64,000 nt of DNA from Gallionella sp. (GCA_028689145.1 JAQTWT010000001.1:395821-459820); one strand, 5' to 3'; positions 1 to 9,626 are shown, numbered from the stretch's first letter. Program-made: numbers and translations. The notes: generated from the sequence alone by a model not told the origin.

Positions 1-1
1 C

Positions 2-118
2 TGGCAAGGGGAGATAACCGAACAAAACCTTAAAGCCGGCATACTGCGCCGTTTGATGTACAACCCGAATTTTGCCGCACTTGAAGCTTCGCTGCGGCGG
101 TTTATTGAGAAGCTGTAG
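2..118 (+). CDS. C-terminal end of an unidentified protein (truncated by window edge)
   Basis: A reading frame is open from the window edge to a TAG at 116-118 and ends in a charged amphipathic stretch (LEASLRRFIEKL). I do not recognise the family. The same frame stays open for 20 more codons after the TAG, to a TAA at 179-181. The TAG could therefore be the true end or a nonsense mutation in a longer gene. No start codon is available inside the window. Confidence 0.35.
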   Translation, partial: WQGEITEQNLKAGILRRLMYNPNFAALEASLRRFIEKL

Positions 119-392
119 GATGAACGTCTGGAATACAACCAAAAGCTAGAAATGGCATGGGAAATCAGCGGTGTTTATTAACTTAATGACCACCGGATGC
201 AATACTATTGGAATTGCTGGGGCAACAAAAAGGTGAATGTGATTGAGGTTTGTATTGTGTAAGATAGCTTGACACACCCGACCATCCACTCTACCCTTCG
301 CGTCCTCTCTGGCTTTAGCATCAGATATTTCAGCTTGGTGTTAAACAAATCTTGGGGTTAGCCGATAATAACGCACCTCCATTGGGATCATC

Positions 393-773
393 TTGAATAA
401 AAATGAATTTGAGATCAGGAAAGCATTAATCGGCGCACAGAAGATTGAAGCTTGGGTCGGGTTGGCAAAACACGCACTCACCCTTGGCACTACTCTCTGG
501 GCACTCAAAATAATCATAGATGGCTTAACGCCATTTATCGGACAAAACCCTGAGGCAATCGAGGCCTTTGCTAAACTGGTTGCCGCAATAAATCCATCCA
601 ACATTACAGGATATATTCTGGCAGGGGTTTGTGGTGTCGCATGGAAACTTGAACGTAAAGGCAAACAGCGCGCTAACAGTGAAATAGGTAAGCTTCATAA
701 AATACTTCAGGCAGATGATAAATATCGCTCATCTAGCGGACTGACAGAAATAGGACAAACACCAAAGGAATGA
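393..773 (+). CDS. small hypothetical membrane protein
   Basis: A 126-residue protein of unknown family. The only plausible start is a TTG at 393, because no ATG lies near the N-terminus; a weak GGGAT lies 8 bases upstream. Two hydrophobic stretches are visible, about residues 27-50 and 70-88, followed by a basic, polar tail. This suggests a two-pass membrane protein, somewhat holin-like in layout, though no holin motif is seen. The next gene starts 4 bases after its stop, so the pair is probably one operon. Base composition is more A+T rich than in the metabolic genes downstream, consistent with accessory DNA. Confidence 0.5.
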   Translation: MNKNEFEIRKALIGAQKIEAWVGLAKHALTLGTTLWALKIIIDGLTPFIGQNPEAIEAFAKLVAAINPSNITGYILAGVCGVAWKLERKGKQRANSEIGKLHKILQADDKYRSSSGLTEIGQTPKE

Positions 774-777
774 TGAC

Positions 778-1425
778 ATGATTAATGCAATCTTTTTTGG
801 AATAAATGTTCTTTTGCTTATTGTGATTTGGAATTACATGCTTAAGAAAACTCTTCTAGATCACTACAGAGACCAACTCTTTGATTTAAGAGAAGAGGCA
901 AGAGAGTTTTTCTTGAAAAACAACATCCCGTTGGATTCGAATATATATAAGCGTCTTCGAGATTTGCTTAACGGACACTTGCGATTTACAGAGCGATTTA
1001 CATTTATCAGATTTATTATTTTGGAAGTGGAAATTAAAAATAATAAAGAACTTCACGAGCACCTAAAGAAGGAAATGGAAGATCGGTTCAGCACTGACAA
1101 TCAAATTTTGAATGACTTTGTTGTGCAGACCAGAAAAAAAGCGACTATCGCTATTCTTAATCACATGGTCAATTCGTCTGGGTTAGTGTGGTTATTTGTT
1201 TTCTCCCTTGCTCCAGTTTTTATCACGTGGAATTTTATACGTGCGATAAGGTATTTAATTAAAGTCGGTGTTACAACCTTAACTAACAGCCTGTACTGCT
1301 ACACCAACATAGCTATCAAATTTATCTTTACGATTAATTACCCCATCACAAAATCCATTAAGCAAGATTTGCTGGAAGAATGCTCATATCAAGTTGGTGC
1401 AAAATATGCAGCTGCAGCTTATTAA
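778..1425 (+). CDS. hypothetical two-helix membrane protein
   Basis: A 215-residue protein of unknown family. An AAAGGA ribosome-binding site lies about 10 bases before the ATG. A hydrophobic anchor at residues 3-20 is followed by a charged helical region (about 25-125, rich in Arg, Glu and Lys) and a second hydrophobic segment around 135-160. The middle domain is therefore probably cytoplasmic between two membrane segments. It directly follows the gene ending at 773 and is followed by a terminator, so these two genes form a complete short transcript end. Codon use is A+T rich compared with genes from 1.6 kb onward. Confidence 0.55.
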   Translation: MINAIFFGINVLLLIVIWNYMLKKTLLDHYRDQLFDLREEAREFFLKNNIPLDSNIYKRLRDLLNGHLRFTERFTFIRFIILEVEIKNNKELHEHLKKEMEDRFSTDNQILNDFVVQTRKKATIAILNHMVNSSGLVWLFVFSLAPVFITWNFIRAIRYLIKVGVTTLTNSLYCYTNIAIKFIFTINYPITKSIKQDLLEECSYQVGAKYAAAAY

Positions 1426-1460
1426 GTTAAAGGCACACTAAACGTCAATTGCAGCACAAT

Positions 1461-1486
1461 AACCCGCCGCTTCGGCGGGTTTTTAT
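1461..1486 (+). terminator. rho-independent terminator
   Basis: An 8-bp stem (AACCCGCC paired with GGCGGGTT) closed around GCTTC is followed by TTTTATT. It lies 36 bases after the stop of the two-gene accessory unit. Confidence 0.8.
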
Positions 1487-1592
1487 TGTCCACGGTTTAT
1501 GTAGAAGCCGCTTTAGAGAATTCAGACTATCTGCAATTTGTCGTAGAAATTTAACTAGGTACTAACTATCAGAATAATACCCATAAACCACC

Positions 1593-2348
1593 ATGACCCA
1601 AACCCTGATCTTCGCCCATCGCGGTGCCAATAAAGAAGCGGCGGAAAATACCCGCAGCGCTTTCGATAAGGCGCTGGAATATGCCATTGACGGCATCGAA
1701 ACGGATGTGCAGCTCAGTCGCGATGAAGTGGCGGTGCTGTGGCACGACCGGTTTTTGAATAAGCTCGGTTTGTCCGATCAGCGCATTGACGATTTCGATT
1801 ATGCGCAGTTGCAGGCGATGAATTTCGCCGCGCATTTTTCTGCTAGTGCAGCGTCTGAAAGCATCATGACCTTGCAGGCATTTCTGGCGGCCTATCGCAA
1901 GCGTTGCCGTCTGCTGCTTGAGATCAAGAACCGTGACTGGGAACAGACCTCGCGCCACGAAATAAAAGTGCGGCAAACGCTGGAGATAGCCGGAGCGTTT
2001 GATGGTGCGGCGCAGGGCGATGCGATCATGGTTTCTTCGTTCAATCTCGCCAGTCTGATTTACGCGCACCGGTGCGCGCCACAGTTCCCGCTGGTTTACA
2101 ATTTCGAACCCGAGCAGACACTGGAGGATGCGCGGCGTGTATTGGGCGAACAGCCGTTCCTGCACGGGCTGTGTCTGCCGATAGAGTCGCTTGATGCGGC
2201 GATGGTGAAACTGCTGCGCGATCACGGCAAATGCATCGCGGTTTACACTTGCAACAGCGATGAGGAGATCGGTAAGGCACTGGAATTGGGCGTGGATATT
2301 TTGATTAGCGATGTGCCGCACAAGGCGTTGCAGATGAGGGATAGATGA
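1593..2348 (+). CDS. ugpQ: glycerophosphoryl diester phosphodiesterase
   Basis: A 251-residue cytosolic GDPD-family enzyme. The family hydrolyses glycerophosphodiesters to sn-glycerol 3-phosphate and an alcohol with a divalent metal. Visible motifs are HRG near the N-terminus (residues 9-11), ENT, the metal-binding ETDVQ, the catalytic HD (LWHDRF), the LLEIK strand, and a C-terminal GVDILISDVP motif. Length matches bacterial UgpQ and there is no signal peptide. The next genes on the strand are a glycerol-3-phosphate dehydrogenase and a glycerol-kinase-like enzyme. The product would feed straight into that pathway. No ugp transporter genes are present, so the symbol rests on similarity only. 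Confidence 0.85.
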   Translation: MTQTLIFAHRGANKEAAENTRSAFDKALEYAIDGIETDVQLSRDEVAVLWHDRFLNKLGLSDQRIDDFDYAQLQAMNFAAHFSASAASESIMTLQAFLAAYRKRCRLLLEIKNRDWEQTSRHEIKVRQTLEIAGAFDGAAQGDAIMVSSFNLASLIYAHRCAPQFPLVYNFEPEQTLEDARRVLGEQPFLHGLCLPIESLDAAMVKLLRDHGKCIAVYTCNSDEEIGKALELGVDILISDVPHKALQMRDR

Positions 2349-2407
2349 AGCCAAATAATAAAATCAACAGAGCGTTCTTCATCGGATCATGGCGTTTGGC
2401 CGAATTT

Positions 2408-2465
2408 GTAGGCGCGAATTCATTCGCACGCCCGCCTGATTATGTGCGAATGAATTCGCACCTAC
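2408..2465. repeat. inverted repeat, GTAGGTGCGAATTCATTCGCAC type
   Basis: Two 22-bp arms (2408-2429 and 2444-2465) are inverted copies matching at 21 of 22 positions and separated by 14 bases. A shorter palindrome of the same consensus lies at 48454-48479, so this is a dispersed element. It sits between the GDPD gene and glpD and ends 25 bases before the glpD start codon. Confidence 0.85.
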
Positions 2466-2490
2466 CAACCCCTTGCCGTTCTTTTCCAAA

Positions 2491-4053
2491 ATGAAACGCG
2501 ATTTTTCATTACTCGGCAACAAGCAATTCGATCTGCTGGTGTGCGGCGGGGGTATTTACGGCGCGTGGACGGCTTACGACGCGGCATTGCGCGGGCTGAG
2601 CGTGGCGCTGGTGGAACAGGGCGACTGGGCCAGCGCGACTTCTTCCGCGTCCAGTAAACTGATCCACGGCGGGCTGCGCTATCTGGAATCGCTCGATTTC
2701 AAGCTGGTCAAGAAGGCGCTGGCGGAACGGCAGATGCTGCTGGCAGCGGCACCGCACCGCGTCTGGCCGCTGCGCTTCGGCGTGCCGGTGTATGCGGACA
2801 GCCGCGTCGGTACCTTGCAGTTGAAGGCCGGTTTGTCCATGTATGATTTTATGGCGGACAGCCCGAATCCGGACATGGTGCATCATCACTTCGATGAAGC
2901 GGCCTTTGCCGGGCGTTTTCCTTTTCTCTCCGAAAATTGCCTGAAAGGCGGCTTCACCTACGGCGACGCGCAGACCGATGATGCGCGGCTGGTGCTGGAG
3001 CTGGTTTCCGGCGCGCTGGCTGCCGGGGCGGTGTGCGTGAATTATTGCAAACTGACCGGCATGCTTGAAACGGACGGGCGGGTGAGCGGCGCAACGGTGC
3101 AGGATATTCTCAACCATAGCGGCGCGGAAATTTCCGCCCGGCAAATCGTCAACACCACCGGCCAATGGACCGCCGCATCTGAGCAGGGGCGCGAGTGGTG
3201 CCAGCTGGACAAGGGTATTCATCTGGTGATGCCCGCGCTGCAAACCGACGAGGCATTGCTGCTGACCGCCAAATCCGATGGCCGGGTGTTTTTCATGATC
3301 CCCTGGTACGGCATGACGCTGCTCGGCACCACCGATGCGGACTACCGCGGCGATCTCGATCATGTCACGGTCGAACCCGAGGAGGTGGCCTATCTGCTGA
3401 ATGCGGCCAATCATTACCTGAAGACCGCGTGGACGGAACAGGATGTGGTCGGCAGTTATGCCGGTGTGCGCGTGATGAAGCGCGGCGACAAAGCCTTGCC
3501 GTCGTCCGTCAGCCGCGACTGGGAATTGAAGACCGCGGACAACGGCGCGCATTACTCCATCGGCGGAAAACTGACTTCGGCACGCGAAGACGCGGCATGC
3601 ATCGTCAACGCGGTGTGCGAACAACTGGGTAGCGATGCGCCCTGCGCAACGCGCCGCACCTTCCCCTGGGCACCGGAGGCGGACTATGCCCGCTGGTTCG
3701 TCGCCGCCAGCACGCAGGCGACACAGCTCGGCATCGATCTGGATAGCGCAAAGTGGCTGATCCGCCGCCACGGCAAGTGCGTAAGCGAGGTGTTCCGCAT
3801 CATTGAAAACAATCCCGGTGCGGCTGAACGCATCGTGCCTGCATTGCCGTTCATCCATGCCGATCTGCTGCTGTGCGCCCGCAATGAAATGGCCGTTCAT
3901 CTGGTCGACCTGTTGCGCCGCCGCATGCCGCTGCTGATTCTGGCAAAGCTGGATGAAGGTACATTGCGGCGCATTGCCGTTTACGTCGCCGCCGAGATGG
4001 GCTGGGATGAGGCTGCTATAGCTTTCGAAGTTGAATTATGTCGCCAGCGATGA
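2491..4053 (+). CDS. glpD: aerobic glycerol-3-phosphate dehydrogenase
   Basis: A 520-residue FAD enzyme of the GlpD family, membrane-associated, oxidising sn-glycerol 3-phosphate to dihydroxyacetone phosphate and passing electrons to quinone. The N-terminus has the dinucleotide-binding GGGIYG at about residue 20, then an LVEQGDWASATSSASSKL segment and the family block LIHGGLRYLE. Around residues 260-340 are the substrate-domain motifs FMIPWYGMTLLGTTD and SIGGKLTSAREDA. The frame could start at a TTG at 2473, but the ATG at 2491 gives the normal N-terminus and avoids reading into the upstream repeat. Neighbours (GDPD, FGGY kinase) fit glycerol use. No glpF or glpR is seen. Confidence 0.9.
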   Translation: MKRDFSLLGNKQFDLLVCGGGIYGAWTAYDAALRGLSVALVEQGDWASATSSASSKLIHGGLRYLESLDFKLVKKALAERQMLLAAAPHRVWPLRFGVPVYADSRVGTLQLKAGLSMYDFMADSPNPDMVHHHFDEAAFAGRFPFLSENCLKGGFTYGDAQTDDARLVLELVSGALAAGAVCVNYCKLTGMLETDGRVSGATVQDILNHSGAEISARQIVNTTGQWTAASEQGREWCQLDKGIHLVMPALQTDEALLLTAKSDGRVFFMIPWYGMTLLGTTDADYRGDLDHVTVEPEEVAYLLNAANHYLKTAWTEQDVVGSYAGVRVMKRGDKALPSSVSRDWELKTADNGAHYSIGGKLTSAREDAACIVNAVCEQLGSDAPCATRRTFPWAPEADYARWFVAASTQATQLGIDLDSAKWLIRRHGKCVSEVFRIIENNPGAAERIVPALPFIHADLLLCARNEMAVHLVDLLRRRMPLLILAKLDEGTLRRIAVYVAAEMGWDEAAIAFEVELCRQR

Positions 4054-4094
4054 ATATAAATTCCCCCGCTTGCTCATCTAAAATCCGTTCAACC

Positions 4095-4182
4095 CTTCGA
4101 TACCTCAGGGCGAACGGATACTTTCGGTGTGGAGTATATCGTACACAGCATACAAGCTACCGTTCGTGCTGAGGTATCGAAG
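4095..4182. repeat. long hairpin repeat abutting a start codon
   Basis: Arms at 4095-4117 and 4160-4182 are inverted copies matching at 21 of 23 positions. They carry the CCTCAGGGCGAACGG core that also appears, varied, at 47.1 and 60.6 kb. The right arm ends one base before the ATG of the FGGY kinase gene and contains the only Shine-Dalgarno-like sequence (GAGG, 4171-4174). Confidence 0.8.
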
Positions 4183-4183
4183 C

Positions 4184-5584
4184 ATGACAACCTCAAATAT
4201 CTCCGCCATCGCGCTCGACCTCGGCACCACGTCAATCAAGGCAGGCTTACTCAACCGCAACGGAACGCTCGGCCACATCGCTGCACTTGCCGCGCCGAAA
4301 ATTACCGCAGCCGACGGACGCTATGAAAGCGATGCGCTGGCCTATGCCGAGGCCGCCGAACAGGTGCTGGGCGAATGCCTTGACAGGGCGGGTGATTGCC
4401 AGACGCTCGGGCTATGCAGCCAGCGTTCGTCATTCCTGATCTGGGAACGCGCCAGCGGCCAGCCTGTTACCCCGCTCATTTCATGGCAGGACAATCGCGG
4501 CGCGGCGAGTTGCGATGCATTGCGCGCGCATGAACCGTTGATTCGCGACCTCACCGGCCTGCCGCTTACTCCGTATTATTTCGCACCCAAGCTGCGCGGC
4601 ATGTTGCGGGACGATCCGCAATTGCTGGACAAGCTGGAAGGCGGCGAGTGGCTGGCTGGCACGCTGGATACCTTCCTGATCTGGCGCTGGACTGGCGGCA
4701 AACATTTCATGACCGACGCGTCGATGGCCGCGCGCACTTTGCTGATGGACATCCACCGGCAGCAATGGTCGCCGCAGCTCCGTGAGCTGTTCAATATCCC
4801 GTCAGGCATCCTGCCGGAGATCAAACCTTCCGCTGGGTTGCAGCTGCAATTGGACACTGACCTAATCCTACAGGCCAGTGTCGGCGACCAGTCCGCCGCG
4901 CTGTTCGCCAGCCTTGGCGCAGACTGCGCCGGGGCGCTGGTGAATCTCGGCACCGGTTGCTTTGTGGTGCGCTATTTGCCGGATGGAAAATCCGCGCCGG
5001 ACGGTTATCTGCATACGATGGTATATCAGGACAGTACACGGCAGACCCACCTCGCCATCGAGGGCACGCTCAATTCCATTGCGGCGGCGCTGGCTCCCTA
5101 TCCGGTCGGCGCATGCCGGATCGAAGACCTCGCGGCGGATGATATTTTCTGCCTCGCCGAACCCAGCGGTATCGGCGCGCCCTACTTTCGCAGCGACCTC
5201 GGCCTGCGCTTCTCGCAACCGGTAGAGCATCTGCCGCAACAGCGCATCGCTTGCCTGTTGCTGGAAGCCGTAATCTTCCGCGTGGCGCGAATACTGGAAG
5301 ATTTTCACCGCACCGCACCGCTTGAACGGGTTTATCTTGCCGGCGGATTATCCGGATTGGCTTGCCTGCAACAGGGCATCACGCAGTGCGCGCCATGCGC
5401 GGTTTACCGGCTATCGCAGAACGAATCCAGCCTGCAGGGTGCAGCGTTGCTTGCCGCAGGCATGGCTCCGGCATTTCACCGGGAAGCCGAGAAAATATCG
5501 GCAGCGCACGACACGCAAGCATTGCCGGAAAAATACCGGCGCTGGAAGGAATGGTTCGACGCATTGCTGGAGCAACCCCGGTGA
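4184..5584 (+). CDS. FGGY-family carbohydrate kinase, glycerol-kinase-like
   Basis: A 466-residue sugar/polyol kinase with two actin-like ATPase domains. Visible motifs are the N-terminal phosphate-binding LDLGTTSIKAG, the glycerol-kinase-type WQDNR segment, VGDQSAALF in the second domain, NLGTGCF, and a C-terminal AGGLSG adenosine motif. It is somewhat shorter than typical GlpK. Glycerol is the most likely substrate because GlpD and a GDPD lie directly upstream, but other polyols are possible. The frame extends upstream to 4127, but that part lies in a repeat, so the ATG at 4184 is chosen. Its stop overlaps the hrpA start by four bases. Confidence 0.8.
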   Translation: MTTSNISAIALDLGTTSIKAGLLNRNGTLGHIAALAAPKITAADGRYESDALAYAEAAEQVLGECLDRAGDCQTLGLCSQRSSFLIWERASGQPVTPLISWQDNRGAASCDALRAHEPLIRDLTGLPLTPYYFAPKLRGMLRDDPQLLDKLEGGEWLAGTLDTFLIWRWTGGKHFMTDASMAARTLLMDIHRQQWSPQLRELFNIPSGILPEIKPSAGLQLQLDTDLILQASVGDQSAALFASLGADCAGALVNLGTGCFVVRYLPDGKSAPDGYLHTMVYQDSTRQTHLAIEGTLNSIAAALAPYPVGACRIEDLAADDIFCLAEPSGIGAPYFRSDLGLRFSQPVEHLPQQRIACLLLEAVIFRVARILEDFHRTAPLERVYLAGGLSGLACLQQGITQCAPCAVYRLSQNESSLQGAALLAAGMAPAFHREAEKISAAHDTQALPEKYRRWKEWFDALLEQPR

Positions 5585-8500
5585 ATAACGCAACAATATT
5601 GTCTGCCGCCGCACTGCGGCGCAAGACGCGGCTCGATTCCCTTGCCGACATCGAATTTCCGGCCGATCTGCCGGTAGTCGGCAAACGCGAAGATCTGGCG
5701 CGCGCGATCAGTGACCATCAGGTGGTCATCGTGTGCGGTGAAACCGGTTCGGGCAAGACCACGCAATTGCCGAAAATCTGCCTGACGCTGGGGCGCGGCG
5801 TGCTGGGCTGCATCGGCCACACCCAGCCGCGCCGTGTGGCGGCGCGCACCGTGGCGACACGCATCGCCTTCGAGCTGAAAACCGAACTCGGCGGCGCGGT
5901 CGGCTACAAGGTGCGCTTCCACGACAAGGTATCGCCGGACACCAGCGTCAAATTGATGACCGACGGCATTTTGCTGGCGGAAATTCACAGCGACCCGCTG
6001 CTGAGACATTACGACACGCTGATTATCGACGAGGCGCACGAGCGCAGCCTGAATATCGATTTTCTGCTCGGCTACCTCAAACAATTATTGCCGCGCCGCC
6101 GCGACCTCAAACTCATCATCACTTCCGCGACGCTGGATGCGGATCGCTTCGCCAAGCATTTCGGCGCGACGGTGATCGAGGTATCGGGGCGCAGTTATCC
6201 GGTCGAGACACGCTACCGCCCGCTGGAAGTGAGCGACGAGGGCGAAGCGCAGGATGTGCCGCAGGCGGTGAGTTCCGCGTTGGATGAACTGGCGGCGGGC
6301 GGGCTGCGCGGCGACGTGCTGGTGTTCCTACCCGGCGAGCGCGAGATACGCGACACGGCGGAAGCGTTGCGCAAGCATCATCCAAAAGGTATTGAAGTGC
6401 TACCGCTATTCGCGCGGTTGTCTGCGGCTGAACAGGACCGGGTATTCAAAACGGGGGGGCAACGCCGTGTCGTGCTGGCGACCAATGTCGCGGAAACCTC
6501 GCTGACCGTGCCGAACATCGGTTACGTGATTGACTGCGGTCTGGCGCGGATGAACCGCTACAGCATCCGCCAGAAGGTCGAGCAGTTGCATATCGAAAAA
6601 ATCTCGCGCGCCGCCGCCAACCAGCGCGCCGGTCGCTGCGGTCGGGTGATGAGCGGCGTATGCGTGCGCCTGTACGACGAGGCGGATTTTCTGCAGCGCG
6701 CCGAATTCACCGACCCGGAAATATTCCGCGTGTCGCTGGCGACCGTGATCTTGCGCATGAGCGCGCTTGAGTTGGGTGACATTGCAGAGTTCCCGTTCAT
6801 CGAACCGCCCACCCCGCGCATGATCGCGGACGGTTACCAGTTGCTCGCCGAACTCGGCGCGATAGAGGAGACACGCCAGCTCACCAAACTCGGCCACGAA
6901 CTCGCCAAGCTGCCGCTTGATCCAAAGATCGCGCGCCTGTTGCTAGCCGGAAGGCAGTATCAGTGCCTGACGGAAATCCTGATCATCGCCAGCGCGCTGT
7001 CGGTGCAGGACCCGCGCGAGCGCCCGCTGGATCGGCAGGAAGCAGCGGATGCCGCGCATAAACGTTTCGCCGACGAGCGTTCCGATTTTCTGGCGCACCT
7101 GAAGGTGTGGGCGTGGTTCGAACAGGCAGTCGCGCACAAACAATCCAACCGCATGATGGCGGAAGAATGCCGCAAGAATTTCCTGTCGCCGTTGCGTCTG
7201 CGCGAGTGGCGCGAGCTGCACCAGCAATTGCACACCCAGGTTGCCGAGATGGGTATGCGCGGCAACGAACAACCCGCCACCTATGAACAAATCCACAAAG
7301 CGCTGCTATGCGGCCTGCTCGGCAACATCGGCATGAAGAGTGTGGAAAGCAATGAGTACCTCGGTGCACGCGGCATCAAATTCTTCATCGCGCCAAATTC
7401 GGTGCTGGCAAAAAAAGGCACGAAATGGGTGATGGCGGGCGAACTGATCGAAACACACCGGCTGTATGCGCGCTGCGTGGCGCGCATCGAACCGGAGTGG
7501 CTGGAGGAAACCGGCGCGCATCTGATCAAGCGCCATTATTTCGATCCGCACTGGGAGAAGAAGGCAGCGCAAGTCAGCGCCTTCGAGCGCAGCACGCTGC
7601 ACGGTCTGCTGCTGAACGCCAAGAAGCGCGTGCACTACGGGCCGATGAATGTGCCCGAATCTCGCGAGGTGTTCATCCGTCAGGCGCTGGTCGGCGGCGA
7701 ATTCAATACTCAGGCAAGTTTCTTCGCGCACAACCAGAAGCTGATCGCCGACATCGAGGCGCTGGAGCACAAGGCACGCCGTCCCGATGTGCTGGTGGAC
7801 GACGAGCTGATCTTCGCGTTCTACGACGAACGTGTGCCGAAACATATCCACAACGGCGCGGCATTCGAGCACTGGCGCAAGGAAGTGGAGCGCGACAATC
7901 CAAAGCTGTTGTATCTGAAAAAAGACGACCTGATGCGCCACGAGGCGGCGGGCATCACCACCGACCAGTTCCCGCCGCAGTTGCGGATCGACAACGTCAG
8001 CTTCGCGTTGGGCTACAATTTTTCGCCCGGCAAAAACGATGACGGCATCACCCTCACCGTACCGCTCGCGCTGATCAATCAGGTCAGCGCTGCGCGCTGC
8101 GAGTGGCTGATACCGGGCATCCTGGCAGAGAAGGTGGTGCAGCTGATCAAGACGCTGCCGCAAAAAATCCGCCGCAATCTGGTGCCGGTGCCGGAATTCG
8201 CGGCGGCGTTCTGCCGCGCAGTGCCGCCGTCGAATACGCCGCTACTGCAGGCGCTGGCGCGCTACATCCGCGAACAAAAACAGCTCGACGTGCCGCTGGA
8301 TGCGTTCCGTCTCGAACAGTTGCCGCAACATTTGTTGATGAATTTTCGCATACTCGACGAACACGGCCGACAGCTCGGCATGTCGCGCAACTTCGCGCAA
8401 TTGCACGGCGAACTGGCCCCGCGCGTCGCACATGAAATCGTCACGGCGGCTGCGGCAGAAGAAACAGGAGAATCCGTTTCCGGACAGCGCTATACCGCGT

Positions 8501-9330
8501 GGAGTTTCGGCGCGTTCGCCGAGACGCGCGAAGTGAAACGCGCCGGACAATCCGTCACGCTGTTCAACGCGCTGGTGGATGACGGCGATGCGGTGGTGCT
8601 GCGCGCCTTCGACACCCGCGATGCCGCGCAAACCGCGCATCGCGGCGGGCTGCGCCGCCTGTTTATGTTACTGCTGAAAGAGCAGGTTAAATACATGGAG
8701 AAAAACCTGCCGGAAGCGCAGAAGCTGGGCATGCTGTTTATGCCATTCGGCACGCAACAGGAATTGCAGCAACAGATTTTGACGACAACTTTCGAACGTT
8801 GTTGCCTGAACGATCCGCTGCCGACCAGCGAGGCTGAATTCATCGCACGCGGCAAGGAAGCGAAGAACCGTCTGCTGCTGATCGCGCAGGAGATCGCGCG
8901 GCTGGCCGGCAACGTGCTCGGCGAATATCAGACCGTGCAAAAAAACCTGCCGCAACTCAAAGCGCACAATCAGGCGAATCAGGATGTGCGCGCCCAGCTG
9001 GAATGGCTGCTGCATAAACGCTTCATCGCCGAAACACCCTATGAACGTTTGCAGCATGTGCCGCGTTACCTCAAGGCAATCGGCCTGCGCATCGAGAAGC
9101 TGCGCGGCAATCCGGCGCGCGATGCGCAGTGCATGGCGCAACTGCAGCCGTTATCGCAGGCATGGCAAAAGCTGCGCCAAGCGCAGCAGTACCAAGCCGA
9201 TCCGCGCATGGAAGAGTTTGCCTGGATGTTGCAGGAGCTGCGCGTGTCGCTGTTCGCGCAGGAATTGAAAACCCCGGTGATCGTTTCGGTGAAGCGGCTG
9301 GAGAAGATGCTGGCCGCACTTAAAAGTTAG
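5581..9330 (+). CDS. hrpA: ATP-dependent RNA helicase HrpA
   Basis: A 1249-residue DEAH-box helicase, close in length to E. coli HrpA (1300). The N-terminal motor has Walker A GETGSGKT at residues 53-60, DEAH near 150, SATLDADRF, NVAETSLT and the QRAGRCGR motif VI. Winged-helix, ratchet and OB-fold regions follow, then the long C-terminal domain specific to HrpA. The family remodels RNA and is linked to mRNA processing and rescue of stalled ribosomes. The GTG at 5581 overlaps the previous stop (GTGA), giving translational coupling to the FGGY kinase. Reading frame upstream of this GTG is shadow coding inside the kinase gene. Confidence 0.93.
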   Translation: MNNATILSAAALRRKTRLDSLADIEFPADLPVVGKREDLARAISDHQVVIVCGETGSGKTTQLPKICLTLGRGVLGCIGHTQPRRVAARTVATRIAFELKTELGGAVGYKVRFHDKVSPDTSVKLMTDGILLAEIHSDPLLRHYDTLIIDEAHERSLNIDFLLGYLKQLLPRRRDLKLIITSATLDADRFAKHFGATVIEVSGRSYPVETRYRPLEVSDEGEAQDVPQAVSSALDELAAGGLRGDVLVFLPGEREIRDTAEALRKHHPKGIEVLPLFARLSAAEQDRVFKTGGQRRVVLATNVAETSLTVPNIGYVIDCGLARMNRYSIRQKVEQLHIEKISRAAANQRAGRCGRVMSGVCVRLYDEADFLQRAEFTDPEIFRVSLATVILRMSALELGDIAEFPFIEPPTPRMIADGYQLLAELGAIEETRQLTKLGHELAKLPLDPKIARLLLAGRQYQCLTEILIIASALSVQDPRERPLDRQEAADAAHKRFADERSDFLAHLKVWAWFEQAVAHKQSNRMMAEECRKNFLSPLRLREWRELHQQLHTQVAEMGMRGNEQPATYEQIHKALLCGLLGNIGMKSVESNEYLGARGIKFFIAPNSVLAKKGTKWVMAGELIETHRLYARCVARIEPEWLEETGAHLIKRHYFDPHWEKKAAQVSAFERSTLHGLLLNAKKRVHYGPMNVPESREVFIRQALVGGEFNTQASFFAHNQKLIADIEALEHKARRPDVLVDDELIFAFYDERVPKHIHNGAAFEHWRKEVERDNPKLLYLKKDDLMRHEAAGITTDQFPPQLRIDNVSFALGYNFSPGKNDDGITLTVPLALINQVSAARCEWLIPGILAEKVVQLIKTLPQKIRRNLVPVPEFAAAFCRAVPPSNTPLLQALARYIREQKQLDVPLDAFRLEQLPQHLLMNFRILDEHGRQLGMSRNFAQLHGELAPRVAHEIVTAAAAEETGESVSGQRYTAWSFGAFAETREVKRAGQSVTLFNALVDDGDAVVLRAFDTRDAAQTAHRGGLRRLFMLLLKEQVKYMEKNLPEAQKLGMLFMPFGTQQELQQQILTTTFERCCLNDPLPTSEAEFIARGKEAKNRLLLIAQEIARLAGNVLGEYQTVQKNLPQLKAHNQANQDVRAQLEWLLHKRFIAETPYERLQHVPRYLKAIGLRIEKLRGNPARDAQCMAQLQPLSQAWQKLRQAQQYQADPRMEEFAWMLQELRVSLFAQELKTPVIVSVKRLEKMLAALKS

Positions 9331-9626
9331 TTTATAACTGAGCGCCAAAGGCAATAAATTCGCACCCGGATTGGCTTGCTCTTATCACTGCTGCATCACA
9401 CAGATATGCCCATAAAGTAGAAAAACATAAAAAATTCTTCCGCCCCTCATGCCTGTAAACGTCCACTGCCAGACAGGACAAAACCGCCAAAACCCAGCAA
9501 TTACGCCGCTATTCGCAGCCTGAACATATTCAATCCATAGGCCGAAATATATAGATATTTCGGCATATTTTAATTCAGGATAATTGGTAGTACTGTGCAA
9601 TCCGTTTACAAAACAAGGAGAGCATC
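9331..9626. other. intergenic region with a perfect hairpin
   Basis: No convincing gene lies in these 296 bases. A perfect 10-bp stem-loop (GCCGAAATAT, loop ATAG, ATATTTCGGC) occupies 9541-9564 and is followed by ATATTTT. It could act as a weak terminator after hrpA, 210 bases away, or as a leader structure before the small gene at 9627. Confidence 0.6.

Noticed and set aside
2509..3900. 463-codon open frame antisense to glpD
   Set aside because: G+C-rich shadow frame with no family motifs, lying wholly over the well-supported glpD gene.
9385..9600. 71-codon minus-strand frame between hrpA and the small membrane gene
   Set aside because: No ribosome-binding site and it runs through a perfect hairpin; less convincing than the plus-strand gene at 9627.
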